This document shows positions 1 through 12,889 of a stretch of DNA of 64,000 bases, in pieces; the stretch's first letter is position 1; each line of letters opens with the position of its first letter. The notes beneath the pieces were generated by a model, which had not been told where the DNA came from, did no database searches, and saw only the letters and a program-made list of their open reading frames with translations. The position numbers were made by a program, and so were the translations under genes. Source of the stretch: Timema cristinae (Eukaryota > Arthropoda > Insecta > Phasmatodea > Timematidae); NCBI GenBank assembly GCA_039000515.1, contig JBCFYV010000001.1, forward strand, positions 9,284,928 to 9,348,927, written 5' to 3'.

Positions 1-3000
1 TTATTCTATAAACTTTCAATTTATTGTATAATTTGTTTTTATCTTAAATTTTATCCAAATGCTATGACTTTTTTTTTTTTTAGAACGGACCAAGCTTAAC
101 GTAAGCCGTTCTATAATACTGTTTTAAATAATATCTTGTTTATTCTAAGAACTTAAAAAGAGAGATAATTATTATTATAAATTTGAAATTATTATTTGAG
201 TCTTACTCCGGCAATTTAAAATAGTCATTAGTTATCATTATTAATATCAAAACCTACTAAAATTAATATATTTCAGTGTTTGAGTCTCTTGATCTGTAAG
301 TAACAAATTATGAACAAAAGTTGATTTTATATTATTTTATTAGTTTATTGGAAAAATATGTTAAACGCAAATCTTATATGAATTTAAAAATTGTTCTCCA
401 TAATAATAATTGTCATTTTATTTTGCATTTATCTATAAGGTATTTTTAGTTTAAAAATCTAACAAATTTCCTAAATTGTTTAAGTACGAATCTTATTAAA
501 TAACAAAAAACAACTAAATAGTTACTTAATCGGGCAGTTACACAGCTCTGGTAGCTGTCTCTTCTCTATGGAAATTTCAAAGTGTGTATAAATAAAGTCA
601 AGTATTTTTTTTAGTCAAATTATATTTCTCAGGTTTAGTTATTTGAAAACATGTGTATTTCCCCTACCTTTAAATAGTTGGTTGGTTTCATGCGTGTTCT
701 TAAGAAAGTCTGAAAGGCATTCAGTGTGATCGACAAATTCCCACTTACAACATTTAATATAATTAGGTTTCAAAGAGTCATGTTACTCCATACGTATAAA
801 CACGTAGGAGCGCTGGTAAAAACTCACATTTATATTCAAAATGGTTGTAAACAATAACACATTTTGAGAAAAAATAAAAACAAAAGTTAAACAGTTCCTA
901 CAATCGTTAAACATTAAAAAATATACATAGTGATATTAAATAATATATTATTACTAAAAATAAAATACCAATATAAATTATAGATAAATTAAAAATAAAA
1001 TATTTTCATAATAAATTGTTTATAAATACAGTTCATCCTAATAATACCTCTGCAGTTGCGACTAAACAATATTCTAATGAGCCATTTCTTAGTAACGCGT
1101 AGCCAAAAAACTAGACCCCATTTAACATATATTATAATCTTATACTCCCCCAAAAAATTGTACAGTTAAGAACACAAAAATAATTTAATCGTTTTCAAAA
1201 CTTGAAAAAATTGTGTTCACTCCCACAACTAATTACATATATTTATGGAAATGCACCATTCAAAATATAATCCCTCTTGTGAACACAAATTTAAATGATC
1301 AAATCAAACCGTTCATAAGACTAGATTTAAATGTGTATTTAAAAAACAAATTAATACGTATTATGTATTAACTAAACAATTTATTGTGACTGATGGGAGA
1401 AGCGATAAGTGGATGCATAAACACAGATAAATTAATTGTTGTTGTTGACAACAGTAAATCAGTACCAAATTTTTCTTTCTTAACTATCCTCTTTCAGCAA
1501 AGTTAATTTATAGCAAATAATTATATTAATGACAATATTTTATCACAATCAGGTATTATTTATTTTACTAAAATAAATTCAAGATCCCAAAACACAGTAT
1601 AAGTGAAATGTTCTTTCAAAGATCAATATGGCTACCAGTCGCTATATAATTACACCTCACAATCAATCGACTTATTTTTTTTCTCAATTTTCTCAAGTGT
1701 TTTTTTTTATAGCGCATTCACCAATATCTGATGAACAAGGAAGGTTTTATTTAGGGTTTATTTTAAAGTACTTAGATATTTAACTGCGAAGTTTTTCGAT
1801 GGCTCAGAATTGGTTTGTAGATATGTTTCATTTTATGAAATACAATCTATTTCCCCCATTATTCGAGAATCTTCGTCTGAATTATCTTTATGTTGGCCAA
1901 AAATACAATCGTATACATTTACATTTCTATCTGTTGAAATGTCAATTATAATATTCTTTCAAAGTAAATTCCCCGTTTTGTCATGAAGGCGAATAACATT
2001 CATAAAATCTTTTAACTTAAGCAATACAATAATGTAGCTTAGAAGATAATATTTTTATTTGTTCATTTAAAAAATACTTATTTCACTTTCCAAATATTAA
2101 AACAAAGCCCTATTGTATACCTTCAACTTGTCCAGCCTCCAGATATAAGTTGTGATGCGCGCGATAAAAAAAAATCTAACAATTCTACCAGAGAATGTTT
2201 TTGCTTACGCAACATCTTTTTTGGTAAAGATGCACTATACAAAATTACAACACGAAACACACGAGCAATTACAACATTGATAACAACATTAAATATGAGA
2301 TTAAAATACAGGATTTCGCGTAAGGCATTATGGGGCATTCTCTGGTAAAAAAATTATACGGTAGAGATTGTGGTTTCATTTAATTTCATTTGTATACCAA
2401 AATATAAATTTGATCTTTATAAATTACAAAGGAATATTATTTTCCATGCATTCTAATTTATTAAGGCAACACCAACTTTTGACTAGCGTTAGAAGCGACA
2501 CACAATATTGGTTATGAATAATCGTTTGTTATATCGCTAAGCATAGATCCTAGCTTTTTCTAACACTAATACAATCCCAACCGTATTTACTTTTTATCTT
2601 TGGAATAAGATTATTTGATGTAACCCAACATTGTGGTGTATAATTTAGTCACGTGTGCGAACATTTTAAAATTAACATTTATATGCATGTATTTTATATT
2701 TTTAGTGCTTTGTTTGATTTTTTTCCACTTTCCTAAATTAACTATATAATTTATTATTGAATTAATGAATGGATATATATATATATATATGTTATAAATA
2801 CGCTTTATTTCAAAACTAGGTGAGTTGCAAATATATTTTCGAATACGCCTTTCTTCCTCCTGCTGCTATAATTCCTTTCATTAAAAAGGCTTTTATTTAA
2901 AAAAAATCTTCATTTAACATGAATCATTAAAAAAGTTGTGTTGTATTTTAATATATTTTAAAAAAGCCAATGAAGATAATATAAATTATACTCAAAAAGT

Positions 3001-3560
3001 TATTGAAATCTATCGACAGATTTTGAAACCAAATAATAATATATGTTTATTGGTACGTTAATTATTCGTGAAGTTTAATGAGATATCTACTGGGGGGTAG
3101 TTAAGGGCAGTTGAGATAGTTTGCACCCCCACTCACACAGAGAATAGTTTTTAATTAAAATGTTAAAAACTGTAATATTCTAGATTTTGTTTAGTTTTCC
3201 AACTATCTTTCACCGAAAACTTTTTTTTTATACTTTAATAAATTGTAATAGACACACTTTCTTTTAAAAAAATCTGAACATTTGATACACATTACTAACA
3301 TTATAGTTTGGTTTTAATTATTGAAGTAATAAATAATTTAAAAAAATAACTGGTGGTTAAATTTTGTTTGAGAAAATTATCGAAAATTGATGTCATCTTG
3401 CTAAAATATTATTAAAGCATTCTTATTATAACATTCAGCCAGAGAAAATCTGACACGTTATAATGAATAAAAAACGTAATTTCAAGTAGAAAAAAACTAA
3501 ATATTCATTCAAAGTTTATTTGTGTCATAGAAAGTCCAAACAAAATCCTCTTCTTTAGTG
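1..3560. other. AT-rich intergenic or intronic sequence
   Basis: Only short AT tracts and a small (TA)n near 2774 are visible. There is no credible coding frame or recognised repeat. Confidence 0.6.
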
Positions 3561-3689
3561 AAATATATGTTCCTATTGTTCAGGAGATCCCGATATTGGC
3601 AGCGTTGGTCAGCGCCATTTTATAAACTGCTTGATCTACTTCTAAATCTCAACATTAGCCAGATTCCTATTTTGAGTTTTGAAAGGAGT

Positions 3690-3850
3690 TCAACTAATAA
3701 CGTAGGTCGTAGAAGGTTGGCTGAGCGTACCCCGGGTTCGTTCAAGAAGATATCAACGTCCTGCCGAGGCTCTGGGCAGGAAGCCGAGAGCGGATGTGAC
3801 GTCACGAGCACACAAATCTCTCACTAGATGGCAGTTGCGTCGGGGGACTT
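3690..3850. promoter_or_regulatory. GC-rich patch with CRE and CTCF-like motif
   Basis: A GC-rich island in AT-rich sequence contains the perfect palindrome TGACGTCA (3797-3804). It also has TCACTAGATGGCA (3821-3833), which matches 12 of 13 positions of the animal CTCF consensus. No exon was recognised next to it, so a distal element or insulator is inference. Confidence 0.4.
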
Positions 3851-4417
3851 ATTCTACTTGAATGTGGTTTTGTATATTCTTTTCCCCCCGTTACTTCCCC
3901 CACACGAATCTCATTTATATTATTCTTTCTAAATCTAAAATAAAAGTGAATCAAATCCCTAGGGTTTTTTTCTCTATAAAACCGAATGTTGGCAATCATG
4001 AATTCTCCAGAAGCACTGCATTGTGACCGCCACTGAATTAAGTCGCGATGTGTTTTAATTCAGAGCCGTCTCACAGAAGGTGCTGTTTTTATACTGATAC
4101 CAACAATTATTATTTCCAGATTGTTTATTATATTTTAATTTGAAATAATGTGGTTTCGTTCCTCAACGTCGCTGTATGCACCTATTCGCTGAAGGAATAT
4201 AGCAGATGTGAATAAAAGATTGTAGATGAACCTTATTTATTCAACTCAATTTATATGTTTATTCAATCTTTCACAGTAACTTTCGTCCACAGAACTCTTC
4301 AGTTAATTATTTGATTAATCGTTTATGGCGGTTTCACTGAAACCTGTCGAAGCAAAAACCATTTAAAAAGTTATCGGCTCATGTTCCCACCATACAGAAC
4401 ACAATCAACCAAAACAC

Positions 4418-4442
4418 GGGGGGGGGGGGGGGGGGGGGGGGG
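4418..4442. repeat. G25 homopolymer
   Basis: An uninterrupted run of 25 G sits in an AT-rich context. It could form a quadruplex, or its length could be a sequencing artefact. Confidence 0.9.
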
Positions 4443-5850
4443 AGTGGCACTCAGTAATGGGGCTGTTTACCATATTCCCCAGTGAGGCGAGGTTATCGTG
4501 TCGATCAAATGTGAATATTAAGAGAGAGTTTTATACCGAGATTTGTTGTAGTTTGAGAGCAGAAATGTTAATATTATTCCTTCGTCAATATTGTAGCGTT
4601 AATGTACAGCGTTTGCAATAAAATATATTTATTACTAGCCCCCTTCCCCGTAAACAAATATTGTAAGGAATCCTTTTAAACAAAGCTTCAAATTATCATG
4701 TCAATAAAAAAAACACTTTTTTTTACTTATTTTTTTGAAAATACAGTCCTACCATCACTGTATAGCCCCTCCCTCTTTTTATCCTCCCTCCTATTTTCAT
4801 CTCATTCCTCTTTCCTCACCCCTACCCCCCGGTCCCCTTCACCAGCCCCACTTTCCCTTCAACAACTTTTTTTTCCAACGACTATATAATATACTATCGA
4901 AATTTTTATGAGGAATAAATTAAATTTTCAAAATAAAATATAGCCTATGTTACTCGCTGAAAAATGTATCTTTATATTGGTGAAATAATTTTTAAAATAG
5001 GTCCAGTATTTTTTGAGTTTATCCATTACAAAAAAAAAAATCAAATCTTTCCTCTTTATAATATTAGTATAGATTGATATAGTTTTCCACTCTGCCACAA
5101 CGAGAATGCTGGTACATTTCGAATGAACTATACCATACGCAACTTACTCAATTATTATAATTAATATATATTTATACAACCTGAACAAGTATTTTGAAAG
5201 TTAAATTAAATATTGCGAGGAAACAGAAAAGTAGACTTTTATTTATATGATTATTATTTTAATACTTTAGATAATTATATAATTAGTAACGGCGACAGTT
5301 ATTGTTGCTATAATAAGGATCTGGAACGTTCTATTCAGTTGATCTGTTTAGATTTAGAACAAAAGAATGAGTGGAGAATTGACTTTTAAGAAAAGTCACA
5401 AGTATTCAACTTGAGAGAGGACAAAAATTCTTCACATAAGTAAAATAAATAACCAAACAAACAAACGAACCTCTAACCACTGATATTGAAGTCTGATCAT
5501 CACTTTACAGAGTCAGGCGTCTATTTATAGATATTATTATTATATTATTATTATTAGTTATATTATATTTATTGACAGAGCGTAGTGAGGTCTTGTTTAG
5601 ACTTGTCCATTTGGCTCTTTGTCCAATGTTTGTTCCCCGATTAATGACAGATGCATTGACCAATTTTAACGAAATTTAGCAGGGACGTTCTTTGAGCCTA
5701 GGTCAATGACGTATGAACATGGTTTTTCGATCTCATTATACGTTTCAATAGCTGGCAGCTCAAAATAATTGTAGTTTAGTAACAAGTTATTGGAACTTTA
5801 CATCCCGAGAAATCGGTCGAGTTCCCAGGGCGTGTTTTATTGCATATATT
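4443..5850. other. AT-rich sequence; possible unrecognised repeat at 5575-5850
   Basis: A C/T-rich stretch lies near 4740-4870. Before the 53-bp array, 5575-5850 is more complex (TGACCAATTTTAACGAAATT) and resembles the flanks of animal transposons, but I could not assign it. Confidence 0.4.
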
Positions 5851-7068
5851 GTGAGAACGTTTTCTTTAACCACATGGACATAGGTTATTTATATTAATAT
5901 ATTGTGAGAACGTTTTCTTTAACCACATGGACATAGGTTATTTATATTAATATATTGTGAGAACGTTTTCTTTAACCACATGGACATAGGTTATTTATAT
6001 TAATATATTGTGAGAACGTTTTCTTTAACCACATGGACATAGGTTATTTATATAATATATTGTGAGAACGTTTTCTTTAACCACATGGACATAGGTTATT
6101 TATATTAATATATTGTGAGAACGTTTTCTTTAACCACATGGACATAGGTTATTTATATTAATATATTGTGAGAACGTTTTCTTTAACCACATGGACATAG
6201 GTTATTTATATTAATATATTGTGAGAACGTTTTCTTTAACCACATGGACATAGGTTATTTATATTAATATATTGTGAGAACGTTTTCTTTAACCACATGG
6301 ACATAGGTTATTTATATTAATATATTGTGAGAACGTTTTCTTTAACCACATGGACATAGGTTATTTATATTAATATATTGTGAGAACGTTTTCTTTAACC
6401 ACATGGACATAGGTTATTTATATTAATATATTGTGAGAACGTTTTCTTTAACCACATGGACATAGGTTATTTATATTAATATATTGTGAGAACGTTTTCT
6501 TTAACCACATGGACATAGGTTATTTATATTAATATATTGTGAGAACGTTTTCTTTAACCACATGGACATAGGTTATTTATATTAATATATTGTGAGAACG
6601 TTTTCTTTAACCACATGGACATAGGTTATTTATATTAATATATTGTGAGAACGTTTTCTTTAACCACATGGACATAGGTTATTTATATTAATATATTGTG
6701 AGAACGTTTTCTTTAACCACATGGACATAGGTTATTTATATTAATATATTGTGAGAACGTTTTCTTTAACCACATGGACATAGGTTATTTATATTAATAT
6801 ATTGTGAGAACGTTTTCTTTAACCACATGGACATAGGTTATTTATATTAATATATTGTGAGAACGTTTTCTTTAACCACATGGACATAGGTTATTTATAT
6901 TAATATATTGTGAGAACGTTTTCTTTAACCACATGGACATAGGTTATTTATATTAATATATTGTGAGAACGTTTTCTTTAACCACATGGACATAGGTTAT
7001 TTATATTAATATATTGTGAGAACGTTTTCTTTAACCACATGGACATAGGTTATTTATATTAATATATT
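5851..7068. repeat. 53-bp minisatellite, 23 copies, nearly perfect
   Basis: The unit begins GTGAGAACGTTTTCTTTAAC and ends in TATTAATATATT. The length of 1218 bp equals 22 units of 53 plus one of 52 (one base lost near 6052). I saw no substitutions, so the array is either very young or strongly homogenised. Confidence 0.97.
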
Positions 7069-9446
7069 GCATTATTGAACACAATTGTTATATTCCTATT
7101 TAACTTGATCACTAAGGAGATATCATAGGAGATATTTCTATTTGAAATACAAAGATAAATTACAGGATACATTTAAACTTGAAACCCGAAAATAAATTTT
7201 AGGATATGTTTAAATTTGAGATTCAAATAGAAATTTTAGGAATGCAGTAACGATAAGAACATGTCATAATTCTAATCATGATGCGAGGTCCACTGTTCAC
7301 ATTACTACTAGTTACTATTGAGAGAGGAACCATTACTATTGTTCAGGAAATTAAGATGTTTTATTATTTTATAACTCTGCCACAGTGAGAAACAAGTGTC
7401 TACATTATTTTATCTTTAAATCGTCGGACAGCCAACCCTCTTTAAGAACGTAGTCACGATTCATACAGAAAGAAACGAACATAAGACTGTCTAAACCACC
7501 AGTGAGTAATCTTATTCCAAAACTTGACGGTAGCACTCAAGAAACCTAACTTTCTTTACCAAATTAACGAACTAGTAGCCACATCTCATTGTAAACAAAA
7601 ATAAGTTGCTGTTATTACCTCGTTAGGCACTAAAAACAATTGATTTAATGCTTGTAATGGCTTGTCTATAGTCAGTCGTAACCGTAAGCGCAATCGTAAG
7701 GATCATTGTATCTGTTTTCTGACTAATAGCGACCATCTTCAATAAAATGATGGAAGACGCAATCTCAACCAATATGACTCAGTCATATCAAAGTTTATAA
7801 ATATGAATATAAATTCAAAATAAACATAATATAAATTTGAATGATGATCATTAAAACATTAAAAAAATGTAAAAGATCTACCTGTATAATTCCACTACTT
7901 TTGTTCTAGACCAAATATATATTAATTTTAGTTGACTACTGTAGTAGGCCTACATCCATATTTTTATTTTATTGGCTGAATGGTATCTTACGTAGATACG
8001 TATACGTAAACGGTTTAAACGGTTGTGCTTACGTTAAACAGACAATATAACGACTCAATGTAGACGGGCCATAGTTAGTCAAGCCAACTTATATAAACTA
8101 CAAACATAAAGTGTCGCTACATAGATAAATAAGTTGAAACTTAATTTATTTAAATAAATAATCGTTAAATTAATAATAGAACAAAGAAATAATCACAAAA
8201 TACAATATCACAACATTTCAAAATTAATATGGAATGTTTAATTCCTTGTTGTAAGCAAAATCTTTTAAAAGAAACAGATCACGCTTGTGCATTATATCCA
8301 AGGAATAAAAAGAGAATAACTATTAAAAATAGTTTTTGAAATGTGGAAACCTATCTTTTTATATTTGTGGTTAGTAAATTATAATTATTTTATTTTATAA
8401 CGAGATTATCTCGTGAATCGATACAACTTTTTGTTGCAAACAGAGTCATTTACAATAATTTTAACAAGTAGCCCTCTAATTTTTTTTAATGAAATTAAAA
8501 TTTGTGACAATATGATTTTATGCAATGTAAGTAGATACTTAATTAGCTCAATATAAACTTTTTGATACTATATTTCAATGAATGTTTAAAACAAAAGTTT
8601 ATTAAATTCTAATGTGTGTCTAAATAAATAAGTAAAGTCGTTTTCATGAAATATGGTTAATTTTTCATTCCTTGCTAGGAAAGATTTATGTACTTGTCTG
8701 TACCATGTGTACGTTGCTGATACCAGACACAAAACTTGTTAATGACCTTGGGCTACTAGAAAAAAAAAGAAACCCGTGGTAATCAAAGTTGTTTAAAATA
8801 TAATTAAATATAATTTTATATAAATTCAAGTTGTATGTTTTACTTGTTAACATTTTCAAATTTAGAGATTAGTTTTTCTCACAAGTAAATTTTAGCTTGT
8901 ACTTTCATTGCTGTGAAGCAAAGTTTATAAATTATATCCGTGTCTATTGTAAATGGAATTCAAACAAAACAATTATAAACCATTATTTCTCAAAACCATC
9001 AAATTTCAATATATAAATTTGATTTTATGGATTAGATTTTTATATAATCCACCATTGTCCAACTAAATAAATAAATAAGGATACATGGGTAGTAATTTTT
9101 AATTTGAGTTGAAATCTTTCCAAATCACAATTTAAAGAAAAATTTCACGTAAGTCAATTTTAAATATATCTCAGTTAGCAATGAATGAACAAACCAATAA
9201 AGTAAACCTTTTCATTACTTGTAATCAACTAAACGTAATGACAATGTTCTATTTATTTAATTTGTTATAATTGACAAAATATCTTTCATAGTGTTAAAAC
9301 AAAATAATTTATTCATATTAATTTTTCTAATCTCGTTTTAGATTAAAATTTTTTTAACGCTAAGACTCGACCGATGACAGTGTGAAATGTAATATGTAAA
9401 CAACGCAACAGAAACAATTCTAATAATTATGATAAAAGAGGGCACT
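7069..9446. other. AT-rich sequence without recognised features
   Basis: I see no coding frame, SINE or array. A GTAC/CGTA-rich patch lies at 7990-8050. Confidence 0.5.
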
Positions 9447-9766
9447 TCTTCTGAAGACGACCAGATCTGGTTGAAGCTCAACAAGTCCTTCTAAGACGAC
9501 CAGATCTGGTTGAAGCTCAACAAGTCCTTCTAAGAAGACCAGATCTGGTTGAAGCTCAACAAGTCCTTCTAAGACAACCAGATCTGGTTGAAGCTCAACA
9601 AGTCCTTCTAAATGACCAGATCTGGTTGAAGCTCAACAAGCCCTTCTAAGACGATCAGATCTGGTTGAAGCTCAACAAGTCCTTCTAAAACGACCAGATC
9701 TGGTTGAAGCTCAACAAGCCTTCTAAGACGATCAGATCTAGTTGAAGCTCAACAAGCCCTTCTAAG
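9447..9766. repeat. 39-bp minisatellite, 8 copies
   Basis: Units contain CCAGATCTGGTTGAAGCTCA followed by ACAAGTCCTTCT. Substitutions and small deletions distinguish the copies. It lies about 1.1 kb beyond the LDLa stop codon. Confidence 0.93.
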
Positions 9767-9884
9767 GCAAATCCCAATCAATTACCTCAAAAATATGTTA
9801 TTTTGATTTCTTAGTTGCACCCATTCCGTCCCGCAAGGTCACACAACTGGTTTGAAAATTGATTCTGGACTCTAAACCGCATGG

Positions 9885-10418
9885 GACATTACATTACCTA
9901 GATCCAGGTGGACATCGCATGGATCCGGACGACACATTCGTTTGTATCCGGACGTTACATCTGGCTATACCCGGATGTGATATTCATCTAGATCTAAATG
10001 ATACAATCATCTAGATCCGGATGTTACATTCGTCTAGATCCGGACGTTACATTATTCTAGATCTGAATGATATATTCATCTATATCCGGATGTTTCATTT
10101 TCTAGATCTGGAAATTACATTCATCTAGATCCGGATGTTACATTCGTCTAGATCCGGACGTACTTCTTCTAGATCTGAATGATATATTCATTATATATGG
10201 ATGTTAAATTTTTCTAGATCTGGAAATTACATTCATCTAGATCCGGATGTTACATTCGTCTAGATCTAGATGTTATATTTGTGTAGATCCGGATGTTACC
10301 TTCGTCTAGATCTGAATGATATATTCATCTATATCCGATGTTTCATTTTCTAGATCTGGAAATTACATTCATCTATATCCGGATGTTACATTCGTCTAGA
10401 TTCGGACGTTACATTTAG
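9885..10418. repeat. Degenerate ~23-bp tandem repeat built on TCTAGATCCGGATGTTACAT
   Basis: About 23 diverged units alternate ATCCGGATGTTACATTCGTC and ATCTGAATGATATATTCATC types, with larger periods of about 111-136 bp. It shares an AGATC(T/C)GG core with the neighbouring 39-bp array. Confidence 0.85.
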
Positions 10419-10429
10419 ATGCGATTACG

Positions 10430-10824
10430 TGACTCGGGCAGATAAACTTGAGATATTCGCAGTCAACGAACAGATGTGGACAATCCAAACAGATCTGGAC
10501 ATCTTTCAGTCTGGTTCGTGCCTTGTTCAGTGAGACTGTATTTGAACGTAAGGCAGAGTTTAAAGTTAGAACCGTATGAACGAGCCTGGAGGCTAAGTGA
10601 ATCTCGACCTTATCACTTCACGATGCCACAGTCGACAAGATTTGTGGAGGGAAAGGATAGAACAGCCCAAGAGTGTTTGTATTTATCTGTGTTTTTACCG
10701 TTTCCTTTTTATATTCTTCTGTATGGTAATTAATAAGTGAGGTACAACAGTAGATAAAAATAAAAGTAGATATAATAATATATATATTTTGCTGTCTTGT
10801 AACTGGGCTGCTAAGGTTGCTATA
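10430..10824 (-). other. Probable 3' UTR or downstream flank of the LDLa gene
   Basis: This is unique, fairly complex sequence directly after the stop codon on the minus strand. An 85-codon plus-strand open frame (10476-10733) lies in it antisense to the gene. It shows no recognisable domain and is probably chance. Confidence 0.4.
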
Positions 10825-10884
10825 TTAGCGCCCTCTCGCCCATCTTAGGAGGGCATCTGCCAGAACATCCAGATGCGCTTTTGT
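10825..10884 (-). CDS. Terminal coding exon of the LDLa protein
   Basis: After a strong acceptor (long T-rich tract ending TTTTCAG), nineteen codons read TKAHLDVLADALLRWARGR and then TAA. The exon starts in phase 0, matching the phase-0 donor of the LDLa exon, so the spliced protein reads MFYKT-TKAHLD. The segment is predicted to be an amphipathic helix with a basic RWARGR end, which could be a C-terminal docking or processing segment; that role is inference. I had associated this tail with arthropod proteins carrying the same LDLa module before locating it, which supports the joining of two exons 4.75 kb apart. No canonical AATAAA was seen in the next 350 bases on this strand, only variants such as AATATA. 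Confidence 0.88.
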   Translation of the reverse strand, partial: TKAHLDVLADALLRWARGR

Positions 10885-10915
10885 CTGAAAACAAAAACAA
10901 AAGAAAAACATTAAA
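10885..10915 (-). promoter_or_regulatory. 3' splice site of the terminal LDLa exon
   Basis: The minus strand shows a T-rich tract with interspersed G and C immediately before TTTTCAG and the first codon ACA. A TTTAATG stretch about 30 nt upstream could hold the branch point. Confidence 0.75.
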
Positions 10916-11026
10916 GTTTTAGCTGTGGATTAGGAAATTAATTTTTACTTTTAAAATTTAAATAGCATATTTGTAACAAAATATAGAAAAAACAAACATT
11001 GACACCTTATTTGGTTGAAAATCACA

Positions 11027-11115
11027 GTGATAAATTCCACGTAGAAAATCATAATAATAAATACCACGTGTAAAATCACAGTGATAAATGTCACGTGGGT
11101 GATCAAGATGGTAAA
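11027..11115. repeat. Short degenerate tandem repeat (AAATCACAGTGATAAAT type)
   Basis: Three to four diverged units of about 28 bp, each with a CACGTG-like end. They lie in the last LDLa intron, just inside the acceptor. Confidence 0.65.
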
Positions 11116-11119
11116 TCAC

Positions 11120-11230
11120 ATGTTTAAAACTACTCCCAGTGCTAAGAATAGAACTCGGACCTCCTTATGACCGACAACCTAGTATTCTAACGACCTGACC
11201 AAATTTTTAGTGTAAATAAACAAGCCGTAC
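11120..11230 (-). mobile_element. SINE F-like head
   Basis: Minus strand TTGGTCAGGTCGTTAGAATA and GAGTTCTATTCTTAG, a degraded tRNA-like head in the last LDLa intron, 26 bp from the palindromic MITE. Confidence 0.45.
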
Positions 11231-11255
11231 TTGGAGATCTCCGACCAGTGATATA

Positions 11256-11502
11256 CAGGGTGGCTCACAGAAAAGTATCCCGCATCCTATATCCAGCAGG
11301 AGCCTCACTCTGAATTGGAGGAGGTCAATACCCTTCCACCCATATTGTGACGTGAAGAATGAGTCAATAAAGCTTTATACAAGAAGTTCACTTGCTCATT
11401 CTTCATGTCACAATAAGGGTGGAAGGGGATTGACCTCCTCCAATTCAGAGTGAGGCGCCTGCTGGATATAGGAGGCAAGCTTCTTTTCCGTGGGCCACCC
11501 TG
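11256..11502. mobile_element. Palindromic MITE with CAGGGTGG termini
   Basis: Two 108-bp arms (11256-11363 and 11395-11502), about 90% identical, flank a 31-bp loop. The ends are CAGGGTGG...CCACCCTG and are bordered by TA on both sides, the target duplication of Tc1/mariner-type transposons. There is no coding capacity. It lies in the last LDLa intron, where a transcript would form a long hairpin. Confidence 0.9.
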
Positions 11503-12323
11503 TAGTTACTGTAATAGCTCGGCGCGTAAACCTGAAGATTAGTATCAAATATTGCTGCTACCTTCCCACTGGGAATCACAAGACACATGCACACACCTGA
11601 TATAATTACTTGGCGGTTACCTTAATTAGCTATTCCAGCATGTAAATTAAAGACAATATCTTGGTCGGAGATTGTTTATTTAATAAATATATAATTGTAG
11701 TAAGTTCAAGCAGTATCAAATGTAATCATTATGCTCTCAGTAATTTGGTTGGGAAGATGTTACCTGGGGGAATACTGCAAGAGTAGTCTAACTGCCACTA
11801 ACAGACACAGATGAAAGGTGTTTTCTTACGCCTATATTAGGTACAGTTAAATACTGGCATGTCTTTTAAAAATAATACCGTTATTTATTCAAAATTAAAA
11901 TATTGAATTATTTCATGATCATCAAAATAAGAAGTTTAGTATAAACAAATGTAATTATAAAAATAAGATCCATACTTAAATATAATTTACCGTCGGATTT
12001 ACTCGTATTTAATATATTCGCTTTGCTCGTTGGGTACTCTGCCCCCAAACCCCCAAGTGGTTTTCTTTGTGAGTGGATGTAAATTAATGTAATTCAAGAA
12101 CCGTTTTTTTTGATAGGTCTTACCGTTTAACCACAAAAGACCTCCAAAGAAAGGTCCGCACCGACTTTAAAGTTGCTCTGCCATTTTGAATTTTGTTCGG
12201 GTTTAATTTTTTTTTCAACCTTTTGGAATTTTCCCGTCGGTTACAGGCTAGACGCTATAATTTTGGCAAATTTCAAGTTTCTATCTCATCTGGAAGTGAG
12301 TATGTCAGCCATGTGGCTTTGAG

Positions 12324-12324
<1 letters not shown>

Positions 12325-12366
<42 letters not shown>
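12325..12366. repeat. (TAA)n microsatellite
   Basis: About 14 TAA units lie in the last LDLa intron. TAA runs also form the tails of most SINEs here. Confidence 0.95.
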
Positions 12367-12737
12367 GTTTATCATGTCTATGTGATGATTATTTTAAATA
12401 GCTACCACCATAGTAGGAATTTTTCAAAGGTTAGAAGTAATTTGTTTAGAACTAAAATCAAATGGGTTAAATAAACAAATTAAATCTACATATCCATTTT
12501 GAAGTATTTATTAATTCATGAATAATTTAGGCAATTTTATAAACTTAATTTTTTAACGCATTGATGTTTACATTTTGAAAGTTTGTTATAATTTGAGATA
12601 CCAAATGTGTTAGCAAATACTCACCACTTTGCAAACAAAATAATGTTTCAAAGGTACGTTTAAATTTGCATTTGACAGGAATATCTCAAATATTTATAAA
12701 ACTTACCGTGGGGCATACTACTAATATAAACCTGTAG

Positions 12738-12860
12738 AGTTGGTTCGGTGGTAGCGTGTTTAGCTTTGATCCTAGAGTTTGGGGTTCATTTCTCATTGAT
12801 TGCAGGGAATACTGTTCAAAGTGATCTACCATTCTCTTTCTTCCGAATAAAACCGCCCTT
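12738..12860 (+). mobile_element. SINE D (tRNA-like head)
   Basis: GGTTCGGTGGTAGCGTGTTT followed 26 bp later by GGGGTTCATTTCTC, spaced like pol III A and B boxes. The body is not shared with A-C. Confidence 0.55.
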
Positions 12861-12889
12861 ACTCACACCACTGATCAACAATTTGCTAC

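Noticed and set aside
5851..7068. Possible CRISPR array because of the regular spacing
   Set aside because: The whole 53-bp unit is repeated with no variable spacers, and the window is eukaryotic.
12193..12474. 93-codon open frame with an isoleucine run
   Set aside because: The isoleucine run is the (TAA)n microsatellite read as ATA/ATA codons; no domain is present.
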